Positions 4,849 to 5,803 of a stretch of 5,803 nucleotides of DNA are shown here, piece by piece. A program made the position numbers and the translations under genes. The notes beneath the pieces are model-generated. The model was not told the origin of the DNA. It saw only the letters and a program-made list of their open reading frames with translations, and did no database searches. The stretch comes from CAYOVG01 sp964407285. Its GTDB lineage: Bacteria; Desulfobacterota; Syntrophobacteria; Syntrophobacterales; Syntrophobacteraceae. The stretch spans positions 1 to 5,803 of the forward strand of contig CAYOVG010000405.1 in assembly GCA_964407285.1 (NCBI GenBank). The letters are read 5' to 3'. Position 1 is the stretch's first letter. Each line of letters starts with the position of its first letter.

Positions 4849-5110
4849 TAGAGACTCTTTAGAAAATGGTCTCCATCATTCAATACAATGCCCTTGATTG
4901 AGGATATTCGGGAATAGCGGTATGCTGGTGCTTCTGCCGGGCGGACATGTGGTCCCCGACCTGTTTTGTGGAATCGAGCGCAATGGCGGTTCATGATTCC
5001 CACGGAGCGGCGGAAGCGCGGCGAAGTCCGAAAGATGCCCGCCGGAAGGACGAAGGTACAGGCTCCGCGCCGTCGTTCGCCGGGACAGGAGTGGAATTGT
5101 CTTGACCATG
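4849..5110. other. Intergenic stretch without a supported gene
   Basis: Frames on both strands are open for parts of this region but lack ribosome-binding sites, recognisable domains and consistent codon use. The plus-strand frame from 4966 to 5151 (61 codons, Arg-rich) ends 9 bp before the ligase gene, but it has no Shine-Dalgarno and looks like chance. The region may be decayed sequence continuing the possible transposase remnant. Confidence 0.4.
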
Positions 5111-5130
5111 GAAACGAATTGAGTCGTTTC
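5111..5130. promoter_or_regulatory. Inverted repeat upstream of the acyl-AMP ligase gene (candidate operator or leader hairpin)
   Basis: GAAACGA, a 6-nt spacer, and TCGTTTC form a perfect 7-bp inverted repeat (16 of 20 symmetric positions overall), ending 30 bp before the ATG. TTGTCT and TTGACC lie just upstream (5097-5107), but no -10 at proper spacing is visible. It could be a repressor site or a small hairpin in the 5' leader. Confidence 0.35.
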
Positions 5131-5160
5131 GGGCGGAAAATGAGGGAATAGAGGGCCGGT

Positions 5161-5803
5161 ATGTCTGATATTGCGTTGAAAGGGCTACCTGACGGGGTAA
5201 CCACCCTGGTCGACCTGCTGCGCTACAGGGCGCTCCACCAGCCCCACGCGACGGCTTACGTCTTCCTGCCGGATGGAGAGGCCGAAGAAGCAGGCCTGAC
5301 CTACGGCGAACTGGATCTTCAGGCCCGGTCCATCGCGGTCCGTCTGCAGGCCCTCGGAGGGGCCGGAGAGCGGGCCCTTCTTCTCTATCCCCAGGGGCCG
5401 GCGTATGTCGCCGCTTTTTTCGGCTGCCTCTATGCCGAAGTCCTGGCCGTTCCGGCCTATCCTCCCCGTATGAACCGTTCCCTCGCCCGGCTGGAAGCCA
5501 TCACCGCCGATGCGCGCGCGAAAATCGTTCTCACGACGGGGGCCATCCGCAAATCCGTCGAGCACATGCTTGCCGGAGCGCCCGAAATGACGGCTCTGCA
5601 CTGGCTGGCGACGGATGAGATCGATACCGGCGGCGACGGTCCGCACCCGCTCCGTCGCGGCCCGGACGGCGACACCCTCGCTTTCCTCCAGTACACGTCG
5701 GGCTCCACGAGCGCTCCCAAGGGGGTCATGGTGAGCCATGCCAACCTGCTGGCCACCCTGGAGGACCTCGACCTGGTATGGCGCCACACGCCCGAAAGCG
5801 GCA
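5161..5803 (+). CDS. Fatty acyl-AMP ligase-like AMP-binding protein, N-terminal part (3' end outside window)
   Basis: The first 214 codons of an adenylate-forming enzyme, uninterrupted to the window edge. FAALs activate a fatty acid with ATP to an acyl-adenylate and pass it to an acyl carrier protein instead of to CoA. Seen here: TLVDLLRYRALHQPHATAYVF (15-35), LTYGELDLQARSIAVRLQ (46-63), FFGCLYAEVLAVPAYPP (86-102), the A3 phosphate-binding loop FLQYTSGSTSAPKGVMVSHANL (175-196). The A-Y-P-P after the VPA turn, 'AFLQYTSGSTS.PKGV' and 'VSH.NL' are typical of the FAAL/FadD clade. The FAAL-specific insertion lies beyond the window, so CoA ligase activity is not excluded. ATG at 5161 with GAGGG 5 nt upstream, a modest site. 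In many bacteria such domains form the loading module of polyketide or nonribosomal peptide assembly lines. The downstream length is not visible, so stand-alone enzyme versus megasynthase remains open. The minus-strand frames here are shadows. Confidence 0.9.
   Translation, partial: MSDIALKGLPDGVTTLVDLLRYRALHQPHATAYVFLPDGEAEEAGLTYGELDLQARSIAVRLQALGGAGERALLLYPQGPAYVAAFFGCLYAEVLAVPAYPPRMNRSLARLEAITADARAKIVLTTGAIRKSVEHMLAGAPEMTALHWLATDEIDTGGDGPHPLRRGPDGDTLAFLQYTSGSTSAPKGVMVSHANLLATLEDLDLVWRHTPESG

Noticed and set aside
5096..5130. Sigma-70 or sigma-54 promoter for the ligase gene
   Set aside because: TTGTCT and TTGACC are present but no -10 lies at 16-18 nt, and there is no GG-N10-GC pattern that fits sigma-54.
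4966..5151. Plus-strand 61-codon frame just before the ligase gene, considered as a small upstream gene
   Set aside because: No ribosome-binding site, Arg-rich random composition, and no recognisable family. It ends close to the ligase start, but that alone is not support.
4653..5204. Minus-strand 183-codon frame
   Set aside because: It starts inside the ligase gene, has no Shine-Dalgarno and its composition is not protein-like. The transposase-like ending lies in a different minus-strand frame.
5185..5787. Minus-strand 200-codon frame opposite the acyl-AMP ligase
   Set aside because: The plus strand carries unmistakable adenylation motifs, including YTSGSTSAPKG, so this is a shadow.

Overview
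The window looks like chromosomal DNA from a GC-rich Gram-negative bacterium. Strong Shine-Dalgarno sites, G/C-ending codons, an NhaB-type antiporter and the start of a fatty acyl-AMP ligase fit a proteobacterium, perhaps a deltaproteobacterium (Desulfobacterota) of the Syntrophobacter kind. That placement is an impression from gene content and the palindromic intergenic repeat, not from a marker gene. Five protein genes are well supported. The three complete ones, filling most of the left and centre, lie on the minus strand. The two plus-strand genes at the edges are both cut by the window.

Layout: the tail of a pentapeptide-repeat protein (1-236, +) meets a cation diffusion facilitator (CDF) transporter (246-1175, -) tail to tail, with 9 bp between the stops. 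A long bidirectional intrinsic terminator (1365-1421) separates the CDF gene from a repeat-rich protein of unknown function (1502-2368, -), which is built on a 22-residue (2 x 11) period. Next comes a 330-bp intergenic region with a near-palindromic candidate operator and a long imperfect hairpin repeat. The Na+/H+ antiporter gene nhaB follows (2699-4255, -), with a GTG start and a duplicated N-terminal segment. Its 5' side carries a hairpin and then an intrinsic terminator on the nhaB strand, which could be an attenuated leader or the end of another transcript. About 770 bp without an intact gene (4393-5160) hold an AT-rich stretch, a GC-rich structured island and a possible transposase remnant. 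The window ends in the first 214 codons of a fatty acyl-AMP ligase-like adenylation protein (5161-, +).

Functionally, nhaB (sodium export) and the CDF gene concern cation movement across the inner membrane, but they are separate transcription units and nothing shows joint regulation. The CDF protein lacks three of the four usual metal-binding residues in its membrane site, so its substrate is uncertain. The points most worth a second look are that degenerate CDF site, the synuclein/LEA-like 22-residue repeat protein with two well-placed ribosome-binding sites, and the terminator-containing leader of nhaB. I did not find a CRISPR array, tRNA, rRNA or intact insertion sequence.
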